DNA of 64,000 nucleotides from Porites lobata. Lineage: Eukaryota > Cnidaria > Anthozoa > Scleractinia > Poritidae. Under the pieces are notes generated by a model. That model was not told the DNA's origin. It did not search any database and saw only the letters and a list, made by a program, of their open reading frames with translations. A program made the position numbers and the translations under genes. Below, piece after piece: positions 1 to 12,360 of the stretch. The stretch is taken from contig CALNXK010000029.1 of assembly GCA_942486035.1 (NCBI GenBank), positions 1,726,001-1,790,000 of the forward strand. Direction: 5' to 3'. Numbering within the stretch: position 1 is the stretch's first letter; the number at the start of each line of letters is the position of its first letter.

Positions 1-30
1 AATAGAGTTTCGTACGGTGGCCGATAGGAA

Positions 31-166
31 CAAAACAGAATCACAAAACTCAAAACAGAATCACAAAACTCAAAACAGAATCACAAAACTCAAAACAGAA
101 TCACAAAACTCAAAACAGAATCACAAAACCCAAAACAGAATCACAAAACTCAAAACAGAATCACAA
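31..166. repeat. 20-bp minisatellite, about 7 copies
   Basis: A 20-base unit, caaaacagaatcacaaaact, is repeated head to tail nearly without change (one act to acc variant). It is a simple tandem repeat with no coding sense on either strand. Confidence 0.95.
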
Positions 167-454
167 TTTTTAATTAACTAGCTGATACATAGTTATGTAA
201 ATATAACTGAGAAAAATAATATCGTAAGAGATAAAGATTTACAAAGGAAATAAACGCTTAAAATAGAAATTACAACACTTAAATTGAATTACATTGTATA
301 TTGGAAGGAGAGGAGAGGGGCACATCTAGATAAACTAGTATTGTGCCCCTTAAAGTTATGTATAACAAAGGACTTAAGATTATTAATAAAAAAGGAAAGG
401 AAAAAAATGACAAAATAGCTCAGAAAGTTATAGAAGGGATATTGATTCATTAGT

Positions 455-705
455 ATTGAGCCAGGTACCAGCGCAAAAGCGCTTTTTTAAACATTTTTTT
501 TTATGGTTTGTCTCTAATAGATTGCGGAATATCGTTCCAAAAGAAACTTCCAATAATGCTGGGGCAAAATCTCCTAAGATTAGTTCGAAATAAAGGTATT
601 GCAACTTGATTGGATGATGCACTGCGGGTACTGTAATTATGTAGTTCAGATACTAATGAAACAGGTATATTAGGAAACTTTTCATGGTGATTTGCCGCCA
701 ATTCG
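455..705 (-). pseudogene. LINE reverse-transcriptase C-terminal remnant
   Basis: The minus strand encodes a stretch with HNYSTRSASS, then FRTNLRR and FFWNDIPQSIRDKP. This is the typical end of CR1/L2-type LINE ORF2 proteins, where an HNYNTR-like motif is followed by a W-N-x-[IL]-P motif. After SIRDKP a TAA stop interrupts, and the frame then continues as FKKALLRWYLAQY before its own stop, so the copy is broken. The intact LINE-like copy at 6.8-7.1 kb has the same order (SYNLRNSELNYY, then LWNKIPSEIRKLP). Upstream sequence to about 1.0 kb may belong to the same element, but I cannot align it by eye. Confidence 0.6.
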
Positions 706-1073
706 ATTAGATTGTGATTGGTGACAGATTTACCTTAGTTATTTGAGCCCGTATAAACACTGTACAAATGTACCAGGGTTTAGTCAGTTAATGTTTACGT
801 TGGTAAACGCTTGAGTGTAAACACAGATTACGGTGCAAGTCTTTGTTGTATGTTCGTATAGCATCTCGCACATATTCAAACTTGGTTTGTGGCGCCTGTG
901 GCCCCAGTAATGCTGAATGTATTGCGATCGTAGAAAAGATGTCGTGAGTCACTTGGTATGCTTCTGACTTGTTAGTCACGTGAGTATGTAGGGCAATAAC
1001 CAAACATCGACCCTACCATGCTAATGATAAAAGTAAAGTTTTCTGCATTTAAGTTAGTTTTTAGTTTTTTTTT

Positions 1074-1281
1074 TCCTCACCACCGCTAAATGTTTGGTTC
1101 CCGGTGGCGGTGCAACAAATCACGTGGTATCGTTCTAGATCAGGCTACTGGCTGCTCATAGAGGGGTCCACAAAGGCACATTGATTGATGACTCTGTATG
1201 GCCTGAAGAAAATGATTTACGGAGACGTTTTCTGAGCGACGAAGGTGCAGCTTTTACACTCCTTTTTCGTTTCGAAAATGG
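1074..1281. repeat. Dispersed direct repeat, copy 1
   Basis: This begins tcctcaccaccgctaaatg and runs to ttcgaaaatgg. It matches 1708-1918 in the same orientation with scattered substitutions. It is probably a fragment of a nonautonomous transposon. The flanking sequence at 1286-1316 is a CG-rich run of gagcgaag/cgcgcgag type. No protein reading is convincing. Confidence 0.8.
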
Positions 1282-1707
1282 ACGAGCACGCGAGCGAAGC
1301 GAGCGCGCGAGAGAGATCCCCTTGCGCTAATGGCAGGAGTCCATCAAATGGTCAATAAATCCCCTGTGGTTTTTATTTTCATACTCGAAATCGACGATCT
1401 CCAAAGAGAAAATAGATCGACGAATCTCTTAAGAAAAAGTAGAGGGACTATGAATAGGCTACGAAGGTGCTTGCTATTATTTTATTGAACTTTACAAGAG
1501 GTCTCAGGTGACTATGCTAACGTCATGAAAAGTCTACTTAGCTTGTTTAAGTTTAGCTAGGGCAGGAGGAGGAGATGGGTGGGTTGGTTGGCATTGGGTT
1601 CTCCATTAAGATCAACCCTATACACACAAAACTTCATGTCTTTATCACTGCATTTAGAGCTAGCAGACTGTTTGATCCACAAGATTGGCCATGAAAATAA
1701 AAGTTTT

Positions 1708-1918
1708 TCCTCACCACCGCTAAATGTTTGGTTCCGGGTGGCGGAGCACAAATCACGTTGTACCGTTCCAGAACAGCCTATTGTCTGTTCATTTAAAAGG
1801 GGTCCGTAAGGGCACATTAATTGATGACTCTACGCGGCCTGAAGAAAATGATATACGCAGACGTTTTCTGAGCGACGAAGGTGCAGCCTTCACACTTCTT
1901 TTTCTTTTCGAAAATGGC
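1708..1918. repeat. Dispersed direct repeat, copy 2
   Basis: Second copy of the repeat at 1074-1281, same orientation, about 630 bases away, with substitutions and a one- or two-base length change. The short ORFs across it are shadows of the repeat. Confidence 0.8.
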
Positions 1919-4314
1919 CACGGACTTCTCTCCTCGCTCCTCGCCGCTAGGCCGGTCGTTTTTGCCTGAGGGATACCACCACGAAGGAGTTTTAGCACAC
2001 AGGTCACTGCGGTGCAGACTTAGCGAAAAGGGCATTCTCCATCTGAAATTTAAATCGACATGAAAGGCTATTTTCAGCCTTTTATCTCTTTTCCGCGCAA
2101 CGTATTTGGTTTAAAGATGATAAGTAAAATGGCTGAGGCATTTTAAAGCATTTTTTCATTTAGGCGTCGGATTTTGACGTTATGAAAAAGAACTTGTCAG
2201 TGAATTGGTTTATTTTCTAGCCTGCGAAAGAGTGCCGGGGGGTGGTGGCGGAGAGAGCCAGGTGACTATTCCTTTTTTTAGGCGGGAGTTAGCATGTACG
2301 TGCATTCTGGTCTAACGCCATAATGTGTAGACTGGCCTTTAATGGGCGGGGGATCAGATCGTCAGCAGCAGGTTGAGGTCTAGCCAGAAGATACCCTTGG
2401 TGCAGAGGAGCAAAGCAATACTACTTTCAGTGATTTAAACATGTTAAATACTTTTATTTCGCTCATCAAATGTGTCCATTGTCCATTGTCGATTTGTGGT
2501 TTTTCAGGAATGTTTTTTTGCGGAGCATTGGCCAATTTTTCTTTAAACAGTTTTACTCGTTTCCATTTCCCTGCTCTACCTTCATGTTGCATATGGCGTA
2601 AGTGTGTACCTAAATCCCTCAATTCATACTGAGGAGATCGACAGAGAAGTCTATACGCCAAGCGGGGTTAAGATTAGTTTATTACAAGCAAAGGCTCAGA
2701 AGGCTAAGTGCAAATAAAAGAAAACTAGTGTGAAAAGTTTTGCAGACTCGGCTTACTCTATTTGTTTTCTTTCTCTGTTTGAGTTTCGGCTAGTACATCC
2801 TAAAATCAAGTTTAGTTGGACATGTTTTGGGGAATATTCAATATAAAAATAATAAAAAAAAACAGTGTTAATTGTCATTTTATTTTTTCTTGTACACTCG
2901 TGCGATGATTTATCCTTGTCTGTACATTTGCGTGACAAGACTAAACGACGGAAAATTTCAGTAAACTGCGGCCACTCTGCAGTTGAAACGACTGTGGTAA
3001 GTAAATTCTTATAGATCTCGTATCTCATTTAGAGCTAGCAAGCCGTTTCTAGCGGCTTTATTTTAGGGCAGAAATCGAGGTCAATATGTACACTCAACAC
3101 GAAATTAGCAGCGTTGTCTTTTTCAGCTACTTTTTCAGCTACTACGTGCAATCAAATGCAGTGTTAATCTACTTAGTTCTTTTTTATAACCATCAAATTG
3201 AAAAGTGTTTTTCAAAAGATCTTAAGAGCTTCCCGTAACGTGCCCCTTGTAAAAGAAGCTAAGTTTGCAAAAACGTTTGTGAGCCTACACTCGCGGCTAG
3301 TTTGGTGCAGCGTTCCAACGTGCGAAACTACCCTGCACGTTTCGGTGTCTCAGCGACGCACTTTTGTAATGCCGCCAAACATTTTTTAACACAATAAACG
3401 GCAAAGGATATGCTTTAAAAAAGTGTTTGTTTCATGTTGAAACTCTATGTACCAATTGGGTTTTTTCGATGGTGAAGTTAAGTCAAATTTGCCATTTTTG
3501 AAGAGAGCCGAAATCGTGTTTCTTCTTGCGGCCGACACAGTCACATTTAAACAGCTTATCTGAAGATAATTGCTGAATTATAAAGTACAAGTCTGTGTTT
3601 TCTTTGTGACTTGATTTCATTGAGAGATATCATCCCGTTTTTATGTACGAGCGCGAAGAAAATGCCTAATTTTCGCTAATTTCATACTCGAAAGAGCGCC
3701 GATACCACTGCACATCCCTCACCCCTACAACAACCATCAAGCAAAAATGAACACACACAGAAAAGAAAAGTCCTTTTTCCTTATGATTTGGTCGTGCATG
3801 TTCAGTTTCGGGAAGACAAAAGATTTTTCTTATGCATGACAATTGTCTAGTTTCGTTTTAGTAAAGATGACCCACTGAAAACGCCTTTCTAAGAGGTTAA
3901 GTCTCCAAAGCAAATACAACCAATAATGTACAAACAAATACAAACAAAAACTCCATTGTACATCTGAAACAAGGCGTCCAAATTACGGAGTGTTGTCATA
4001 AAAATATATAGGTAAGGATTGCATGACTTTTGAGAGCAAGTCTGGGACTTGGTACTTTTCCACTGCAGATATAGTGAAGTGCCAGCGAGGAAAATGTTCT
4101 CTGTACCTAATATAAATATAAAAAGAGCGTGTACCCGTAGGGGAGAAATAAGTAAATCAAATATTCTTACTATTTTTTTGTCACAGATTATCCTGCCAGC
4201 TGATTGCTCTTTACAAACACTTGTCACCCAGTTTAATAGAGATCATCGACTTCAAAACGACGATAGTTCCTCCAGCGGTCATACGTTTCAAAGATAAAGT
4301 TTACTGCAGCAACT
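1919..4314. other. No gene recognised
   Basis: Only short ORFs without recognisable domains on either strand. A TAGCCTGCGAAAG fragment at about 2218 resembles the ends of the foldback elements at 13.6 and 21.7 kb. A TATA-like run (tataaatataaaaagag) lies near 4110-4127, about 190 bases before the peptide gene that follows. Confidence 0.5.
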
Positions 4315-4988
4315 ATGGAGTCGAAACGCCTCTTCACCTTTGTTATTCTCTGGCTGATTGTTTGCACCGTTTGGTTAGAGGAGGCTGAAGGATTTCACGC
4401 ACGTCTAGCGCGGAATAAAAGAAGAAGGCGACGGCGTCGTCGTTCCAATTCAGTTTTAGGAGGATGGTATCCAGTGACCCCCAAGGTAAGTAAATGGTAA
4501 CGATAGACTGATGCGTGCTAATGAGACTGGATGTCTCAACGGACACCATTGGAAGGTACCTTTAATGTCAGAGTATAGTAAAACTACCGAAGCTGTCATA
4601 GCAAAAAAAGTTTAACAATTGGAAAGCAAGGTTTTTGAAAAAGATGAATGTAAGGAAATGTCCCTACGGAGGGGGGGTGAGGGGAGCTACTCCTCAAACA
4701 TTCTCTTAAATGAAATCCAAACGAAGTCCTCACAACTTGCAAAGCAATCAGCAAGGGTCTTGCCAGTGGACTTGTGTACTGATCATACGCATTACGTCAA
4801 AAATCAAAGATCAACGGTTTTGAGAAGGGACAAAAACATGGCAGTCAAAGGCGGGACTGTTTCTCACAATTATATTTTGGTAATTCGCAAATTTGTTGAT
4901 TTTATGTCGCTTTTCATGCATAATATGTGCGTTTTCTTTTTCTGTTAAACAGTTTCCCTCTAAAGAATTTGGAATGTGCAACATATAG
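4315..4988 (+). CDS. Arg-rich secreted peptide precursor (two exons)
   Basis: Exon 1 is 4315-4485 and the predicted intron is 4486-4952, with donor AAG|GTAAGT. The acceptor follows a strong pyrimidine tract (ttttctttttctgttaaacag), giving exon 2 at 4953-4988. The predicted protein is about 68 residues. It has an N-terminal signal peptide (MESKRLF then a hydrophobic core ILWLIVCTVW), a short acidic LEEAEG stretch, a run of eight arginines at residues 36-43, then SNSVLGGWYPVTPK and a short tail with one Cys. The ATG aligns with the starts of the paralogs at 16.9, 30.7 and 34.6 kb (MxSxxxF...LW). The family is not one I recognise. A secreted cationic peptide or a prohormone cut at the basic run would both fit. 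The second exon is the weaker part of the model. Confidence 0.6.
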
Positions 4989-5557
4989 CTGCGTATAGCT
5001 GATAAGAACCCCCGAAGAGTTGAGCTAACGGGCAGTGTTTTGCTGCAAACCTTAGGAAAGTTAAGGTCGCTTCAAGGTGGAATCAAAGGTGTTGACTGAT
5101 CGTAATAAACGAAGTGCATGAAATGTTATGGAGTGTGAATGTTTATTCAGGTATATCATATGTATAGCTTTAAGCTCATATTTATAAGGCTCTCTTGAAT
5201 ATACTCACTTACGATAAATTTGACACTTTCTCCAGTAATTTTTATCAGCATCATGGCTTCTTTTATCTTCTGATTGATGTCCTCGCCCGGCAAAAACGAT
5301 GTAACCTATAAAGATCTATAAATCGATAGAGCGCGTTGTTGTTGGTTAAGATCTAACACGGTTGCCTCTTAATTTCCCCCGCAATTTCAGTACCAAAAGA
5401 CAAATACGATATGCAGGAAAAACAAAGATAATCATTTCCTCTGCCGGTTCACTTCTCGCGTCTATAAAAAAAATATTTACTGCTGACCACCACGCAGGGT
5501 GACCGCTTTGCAAGTTGTGAGAACATCGTAACACGTTTTTAATTTGGCAAAAGTATC

Positions 5558-7260
5558 ATGCCACGAGGTCTTCAATTTAAAATTCAGAAAATACCGAGTA
5601 ATAAAGCCAGTGGTCTTTATAACATCTCAGCACGTCTCCTGAAAGAAGCGTCTCCCATAGTTACTCGCAGTCTAACTTTTATAATAAATCAGTCAATTAC
5701 CACTGGAATATTTCCAAATGCTTGGAAACGAGCTAGAGTTTCGCCAATATTTAAAGAAGACCTCAGGACTGATCCTAACAACTACAGACCTATCTCAGTT
5801 CTGCCTGTAGTAGGTAAATTAATTGAAAGAGTTGTTTTTAATCAATTATATGAATATTTAAATAATAATAACTTGTTAACTGAATCACAATCTGGCTTCA
5901 GACCTATGTTTTCCACTGAAACAGCTTTACTTGAGGCTACGAATGAATGGCTATGGAATATTGACAACAGTCTCTTAAACGGTGTGATATTATTGGACTT
6001 GAAAAAAGCTTTTGATACCATGGATCATGCTATCCTTCTGGGAAAGCTTAAACTCTATGGGGTCAGTGCTCATTCTCTTAACTGGTTCTAGTCCTATCTA
6101 TCTGACCGAAAGCAACAAACGTTCATTAATGGAGTTCAATCTGATTTCTGTAATATAACATGTGGTATTCCACAGGGGTCTATTTTAGGCCCTCTCTTAT
6201 TCACTATTTATATTAATGATCTCCCTTCATGTAATTTGTTTTCAAAACCCAGAATGTATGCAGATGATACTACCCTTACCACATCTGCAGAAGACCCATG
6301 TGTCCTTGAACATAAAATGAATTATGATATGAATTTAATCCAGTCATAGCTGTCAGCAAACAAATTAACTTTAAATGTTAAGAAGACTAAATACATGCTT
6401 ATAGGGAGCCAATTTAAGTTATCCCAAATAAATAGTGACTTCACAGTCAAAGTCAATAATACACCCTTAGAAAGAGTAATTAAACATAAATCCCTAGGAG
6501 TTCAAATTGATGAATCTTTGAACTGGCGCCCGCACATTCATACCATTTCAAAGAAAATATCGACTGGTATTGCTATCTTAAGGCGTGTAAGTCATTTTAT
6601 ACCATTTGATACTAGAGTGAATATGTACAATGCACTGGTAATGCCATATTTTAATTACTGTGGTGCCGTATGGGGTAATATCAATAAGGGACTAGCAGAC
6701 AAACTTCAAAAGCTGCAGAATAGGGCTGCTAGAATTCTCACCTTTTCTAACTATGACGTTCGCTCAAGTGTTTTGTTGGATGAGCTTGGCTGGAAAGGCT
6801 AGAATATGTAAGACTTAAACAGTTGACTGTGACAATGTATAAAATCCATAATAATCTTTCCCCATCGTATCTGAGGCGGATCTTTACCAACACCTCAAAT
6901 GTACATTCATACAATCTTAGAAATTCTGAGTTAAATTATTACGTTCCCAGACCCAGAACTGAGTCTGCAAAAGGGAGCCTACACTACAGAGGATCTGTTC
7001 TGTGGAACAAGATTCCCTCAGAGATTAGAAAACTGCCTAGTTTAAATGTTTTTAAAATTTCAATTCATGGGAAAGATTTTTCTAATACACCATGACCCAT
7101 TGTAACTCTTATTATTCATAATGTAAGTTTTTGTATTTTTAACATTATAGTCAATAGTTCCTTAGAGTATTTTAGTCTAGTTTTAAACACGATTCCTAGG
7201 AAGACCATGTAAAATGATACGATTTCGTGTATAAATAAAGATTGATGATGATGATGATCG
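5558..7260 (+). mobile_element. CR1/L2-like LINE, 5'-truncated and broken
   Basis: The plus strand encodes most of a non-LTR reverse transcriptase. Visible in order are NNYRPISVLPVVGKLIERV, SGFRP, LDLKKAFDTMDHAILLGKL, GIPQGSILGPLLF, the catalytic YADDT, and the thumb and C-terminal region ending LWNKIPSEIRKLP. The frame is interrupted by TAG stops at about 6089 and 6346 and by a frameshift near 6797, after which reading resumes in another frame to about 7095. The 5' end, with ORF1 and the endonuclease, is missing. The 3' end is an A+T-rich trailer with aataaa and a short (GAT)n tail at 7241-7258, as in many CR1/L2-clade elements. It is a dead copy. Confidence 0.9.
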
Positions 7261-8167
7261 TTTGTCGGTCCCAGACCTTGTCCCCCCCCCCGGCCTGGTC
7301 CCTACAAAGTTAACTCCTCCCAGATTCCATTAGCTCATACCGTCCTTATTTGTGTGGTTCAGACATTTCCCCGTTCACCTCTTGACTATTGATCAGATTT
7401 ATAGTCCTTCTTGTAATTCTTTCAAAAAATGATAATGACATTTTGTGCTAGGTAATTTTGTGTAATCTTGCTACATGCTTGCTGTAGAATTTTGGCTAGT
7501 TCGTCATTTGCCTGTTTTCTTAAACACGAACTCTTAAACACTTCAACAACAGGGACATCGCACAGCTGTATTGCGTCCACAAATTTCTGTTATTTAAGAA
7601 TTGACGTCAATCCAAAAATATAATATAAATTATTCAGAGTCTTCCAAGTCTTCCAATTTTGGTCATGAACAACAAGCCGCGGGGAGTTAAACTATAAAGA
7701 GTTTGAGTAAACAAAATGACTTTTTCATGTTGTATTAATTAATCTACTAAGCCGTTTTTTTATTGTATTTTGTATTTTTAGATTGCATTGGTGAATAAAG
7801 AAAGACATAAACACCATCCCGTCTGAAAAGACAACGCATTAAGTAGTTAAACTCTCAATTGGGGAAGACTATTGTGCGGTTAGAGAGACTATCCAATCAT
7901 GTAATCTTTTGCCTAAGATTTTGCAGAGGTTTTAGTATAATGCATTTAGCCATTGTAGGGGAACTGGCAGTGGAGACCTATAGGAAATAAAATTCAATTT
8001 TCTATGCATCCAAGAAATTTTGATTTTGACAAAACCGTCGTTTGTATGTCCGTGAACCGCTTTTCATGTGAGCGGATGGGAGATGTCACACTTACTTACA
8101 ATCTGAGTTAAACTTGGTATAAAAAGTCCATGCTATGGCAATTGACATCAGTCAAAATAGGGTGTCC
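7261..8167. other. No gene recognised
   Basis: A+T-rich unique-looking sequence between the LINE tail and a foldback element. It includes a C-run at 7281-7290. No ORF with recognisable content. Confidence 0.5.
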
Positions 8168-8718
8168 ATAGGTCAGTCGCACTAAGAGGTCACGTGACCA
8201 ATGCTTCCTTTAAAAGAATGAGTTGGAATCTTGCTGATACCAAAAACTGACAGAGCACATCCGAAATTTGAGAGGAAACGCAGTTAAGGGAGATATTTTA
8301 TGGCACTTTGATTTTTCAGCAAAGCAGTATGATTTGTATTGGCCGCCATGTTGGAGGGCATACTCTTGCACTCCAACATGGCTGCCAAAACTGCTCTTTG
8401 CTTATATCTTGTTAAACGTTTGATAGTTACGCTCAGATGTGCTGTAAACGTTACCACGTCATCTTTTCAATATTTCCCTTGAACTTTAAGTGCAAAATTT
8501 GTGTTCAGAAAGATGTATATCCTAATTTTAAAAATCATTTTGGTCACGTGACCAGCTACGAACTTACCCATTTTAAGAAAATGGTGCGGGTTTGACAAAC
8601 CAAATCACTATTATTTTGTTTAAGATATGACCTACAAATCGTTTTTCGAAGGCAAAGTCATATAACTTTTATTTTCATAAAAACGATGTCACATGACCTC
8701 TTAGTGCAATTGGCCTAT
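8168..8718. mobile_element. Foldback/MITE-like element
   Basis: The left end (ataggtcagtcgcactaag, then aggtcacgtgac) is an imperfect reverse complement of the right end (gtcacatgacctcttagtgc then aattggcctat). The inside has a second perfect-looking hairpin, gccgccatgttggag / ctccaacatggctgcc, at about 8341-8388. There is no transposase ORF, so it is nonautonomous. Confidence 0.7.
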
Positions 8719-11056
8719 TGACCAGTGTCACAAGAGCTATCACGGGCTTAAGTATACAACTCCTTTAGCGCAATTAAAATCAAATCACAAGCACTGAAGC
8801 GTTCAATTATTTGAAGGACAATTCTTGGCGAAGGAAGTTATTTATTTTATTTAGGTTTCATTTATTTATTATTTATTATTTATTCATTCATTGCCAACGA
8901 GCAGCCTCGGGAAGACGTGAGGCTGCGAGGAGGCAGCCCAATAAAGCCGCCCGTCAAAGTTCCAAGGCAGAGTAAATCTCAAAGCGATGTAACAAAAGGT
9001 TGTAGGGTAACATAATGCAGAACAGAGAATGCATTCTTTTCGAGCGAACACGTGATACAGAACAGAGAATCCACGAGCCGTGTGCGTGTTTGTGAGTCCG
9101 TACTCATCCCGTCTTCAACCAGTCGTTGGGTCGATTCATATGCAACATGCGCGTATAGGTGTCGCATTTGCCGCTTTTTTTTTTTTTGTTTTCTTTTTAG
9201 GCTTAACAACAACAACAAAAAATCTGCATAGCGTAGCGATAGCTATGTCTAGTAAGTATAGTTAGTATTTTTTACCCTATATCATTGTCTCATGCTCAAA
9301 AAATGGCGAGGATAAGGGTTTACAAGTGCGCAGAGCGAAAACTGACATTCGTCGGTAGTTTTTCCTAATATATAGATTTAGCCAGGGCTAAAAGCGAAGC
9401 TCCCATTAATAAATTTATGATTTAAATCAAACAATAAACTTGTAATCCACAAATCAGTTAAATTAAGGGAACATATGTGACTTTTTAGGGAAAGCTAAGG
9501 CTAAGTGATTTTAGAGTGAAAAAAAATCTTACATCGAATTGATAGCCGGTATATATACACCCAAAAAAAAGCAATCATCGTCGATCACATTTAAGAGCCA
9601 TAATAGCTCTTGATCACAGTAGATTAGGCCTGAAAAACGAATTCATGGAAAACACAAATCAGGCCGAATTTTTTGCGTTCGACAAGTTTACTTAACAAAA
9701 TCTTGCCAACAACTCTTCATTTCATACTTTTTATACATCACATCTGAGGTGAAACAGTAATATGAGGCGCTGTTTTTATCATACAGACCTCAGACAAAAT
9801 GCAGTATTTCACAATTTTTCAAGACAAATTGCACTCATTCAATATTCAGAACCGTACGAAGCACGCGTGGGCTTTTAGCAAAACCGTTAAAAACATTTCC
9901 AAAATCACCTATACGGCCAGCCGGTTCTCACTTTTAACAAGCGCTAAATTTTCAGTGAACATTAAAATAGTTACGCTTCAACATAATAAAGAATTTATTG
10001 TTTATTTTTTTAATTTAATGGTTTTATAACGATGTGTAATCTTAAAAAGCGTTTGATACACGCGGCATTTTGAGTACTCCTGCAAACGTTGTTTATGAAC
10101 TACTGAAAACAAACAGCAAAGCGATTAAAATTGCAAGAGACTACTAACAATCAATAAAAGAAATGTAATTCGGTGGAACATTTACAGAGACAACAATTTT
10201 CATTCACGAAGACAAGTATTAAAACGTCTCTAAAAATCCTGAGTCTTTACGCTTAAGCCTAAAGCTTTCAGCCGGCTTCCTGGTGTTTACTGTTTTCAGA
10301 GATGAACTCGAGGCAAGAAAATCGCTCAAAGCTTTCTTTCTACAGCCAAAATTATAACTAAATACTCTTCGGAACGTTCTTTCATTCTATATGCGGAGAG
10401 AAAATATCGACTAAAGGCTTTTTAAAGCTCTGTAAGCTATATATATTAGATCAGATCATTGTCTCAGATCTTAAGACAAACGTGCATAAATTAGCCTCAT
10501 AAACTGCTCTCGACTTCATGAAATTAGATATGAAAAAACAAACGTACACTGTATACATTAATTACTCAGGCTTACCGTTCGAGATGCAGCTCTTGAAAGC
10601 TATCAAGTAAGGCCAGAATCGCTTGAGGGACTTTTCAACCCCGCATCCAGCAAGGTGAAAAACGAAAACGATGCATCCGAAATCGGATTTCCAACTTTGA
10701 CAACCGGCCCATTTCCCAACCAAAAATTCAATAAACAAATTAATTAAACCAGCCATGAATCAAAGAAGACTGTTGATAGCAGCTGTATTTCATTTTAAGC
10801 ATCCAGTTGAAAACGACAGTAAAAAACATCACAAGTTGACAAAAAACTCTGTCAGCTTCAGTTGTTAAAGTAAACAAGGTTCAAGATGTTGTATAAATTT
10901 TCTGCATGAACTCACCTGTCAAATTTTGACCAATCAGAGCATAAAAATTGGACGGTCGTAGAGCGTGATCAACGCGTGACTATGTTGAGAAAATTGAAAA
11001 GCCTCTGTCTTTCCTGCTTGTATTCTTAAATGACTGGCTGAATTTTCGCGTCCGAG
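8719..11056. other. No gene recognised
   Basis: Mostly A+T-rich sequence with T-runs (9175-9200) and short tttatt repeats (8840-8885). ORFs of 60-80 codons are present, but none has a domain, a signal peptide or splice context that I can support. Confidence 0.5.
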
Positions 11057-11457
11057 ATCAGTTTGAAATCAAAATGTTAATTGCGCGGGGCCATAGTGAC
11101 ATTAACACAACACTTTCTGTCATCATGTCATTATTTTGCTGCCGTTCTCTTTGCCTTTGTATGTCTCTTTCGCGTTGCCTTTGTCAGTTCATTCTAGCTC
11201 TGTCTCGTTCTGCTTGCCGGCGTTTTTCACTATAATTTACTCTCCTTCTTCTGGCTCTGACTCTTTCTACTTGCCGAATTTCTTCCCTAAAAATTTTTTC
11301 TTCTTCTTCTTCTTCTTCTAACGCGCTCTCTTTGGCGATCGTCTTCGCTTGTTCTACGCGTGTTGACTCTTGCTCTCTGCCGTTCACCTTTTCTTTGCTC
11401 TCTGCTTAAAACCTGTCGTCTACACGCTAAAATCTCTCTGCTGTTGTTTGTTGACAT
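11057..11457 (-). pseudogene. Arg/Glu-rich low-complexity ORF remnant
   Basis: Starting from an ATG at 11457, the minus strand encodes long Arg/Glu/Gln-rich helical-looking protein in pieces of two frames, such as REQRKGERQRARVNTRR, EEIRQVERVRARRRRVNY and EKRRQAERDRARMN. There is a frame change around the (TTC)n run at 11298-11320 and a stop after DRARMN. Repeating R-x-x-x-R-x-R blocks like these occur at the N-termini of some Helitron- and PIF1-helicase-type transposon proteins. That link is an inference from style only. It could also be a decayed host gene. Confidence 0.35.
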
Positions 11458-11544
11458 AATGGCTTTCGTAAGTTGTAATAAAAAGTTATAAAGGCTCTGT
11501 CGAAAAATCTTTTTGCTAAGTTGCTTTGAAATTTCTTTTTTCAA

Positions 11545-12012
11545 AACCAGTTGCGCGATATAATTGCGCGGCGTTGCGCCATGCGATTTCCCGCCAAAAA
11601 ATCTCTACTTTCCCCTACCCCAAGAGTCCATGCGGACTACTTTCCACTACCCGGAAAGTCCGTACGGACGGACGTACACTGACGTCATAACCAAAATTTC
11701 TCGGATGGGTAGTCTATCTTAGTTATGGTGCTCCGCTCGCGCGCGCTTCGCGCGCGCAAGGAGCTCCGCTACAAATATAGGATATCGAAAAACTAGGTGT
11801 TGTGCTCTGGGCAGGAAAAGTTTACGCAGGATCAGTAAAGTGAAAATCTTTGAAAAAAGACTAAGAACTTTCAAACCTGGCTTCTCTGAAATGCTTTATC
11901 CGGAAAAAAACTGGCTTTTGAATCAAACTTTCTTTCATTCTAAATATTGGTTTCCAAAATCACGCTTAATCTCTCGCTTAAGCTCTCACAGTTAACTACA
12001 GACCCTTCTACG
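11545..12012. other. No gene; CG-rich palindromic patch
   Basis: Contains the self-complementary stretch cgctcgcgcgcgcttcgcgc around 11734-11756 and the near-repeat gtccatgcggac / gtccgtacggac at 11626-11670. No coding signal. Confidence 0.5.
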
Positions 12013-12360
12013 TTTTTTTCAACTTCTGACATGGACAAGTTCAAGAAAATCCGTTGACACCACTGGAAAGAGCGCCTTAAAATTAGTTAAATTGCCAAAT
12101 TTGAAGGTGTTACCTCTTAAGCGAGCGAAAATATAGCTCCGGAAAGTTGAGAAAAATCAGACGTTTGTATGGTGGGGTGCAAGTTTATTGTGCCCCTCAC
12201 CAAACAAACGTCTGTAACATTTCGCGACTTTGAGGTGCGATAATCTCGTTAGTTTTTAACAAGTCACTTTCAAGTTTGGCACTTTACCAATATTAGGGCG
12301 CTCTTTCAAGTTGTGTCGACGGATTTTCCCTAACTTGTCCATTTCAAGAGTTGAAAAAAA
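12013..12360. mobile_element. Foldback element with about 150-bp arms
   Basis: The left arm starts tttttttcaacttctgac atggacaag and the right arm ends cttgtccatttcaagag ttgaaaaaaa. The two arms are imperfect reverse complements almost to the centre, where cagacgtttg...caaacgtctg forms a tight inner hairpin (12157-12215). It encodes no protein and has the form of a long-inverted-repeat MITE. Confidence 0.8.

Noticed and set aside
1..166. CRISPR-like array
   Set aside because: The 20-bp units are contiguous with no spacers, and the context is eukaryotic. It is a minisatellite.
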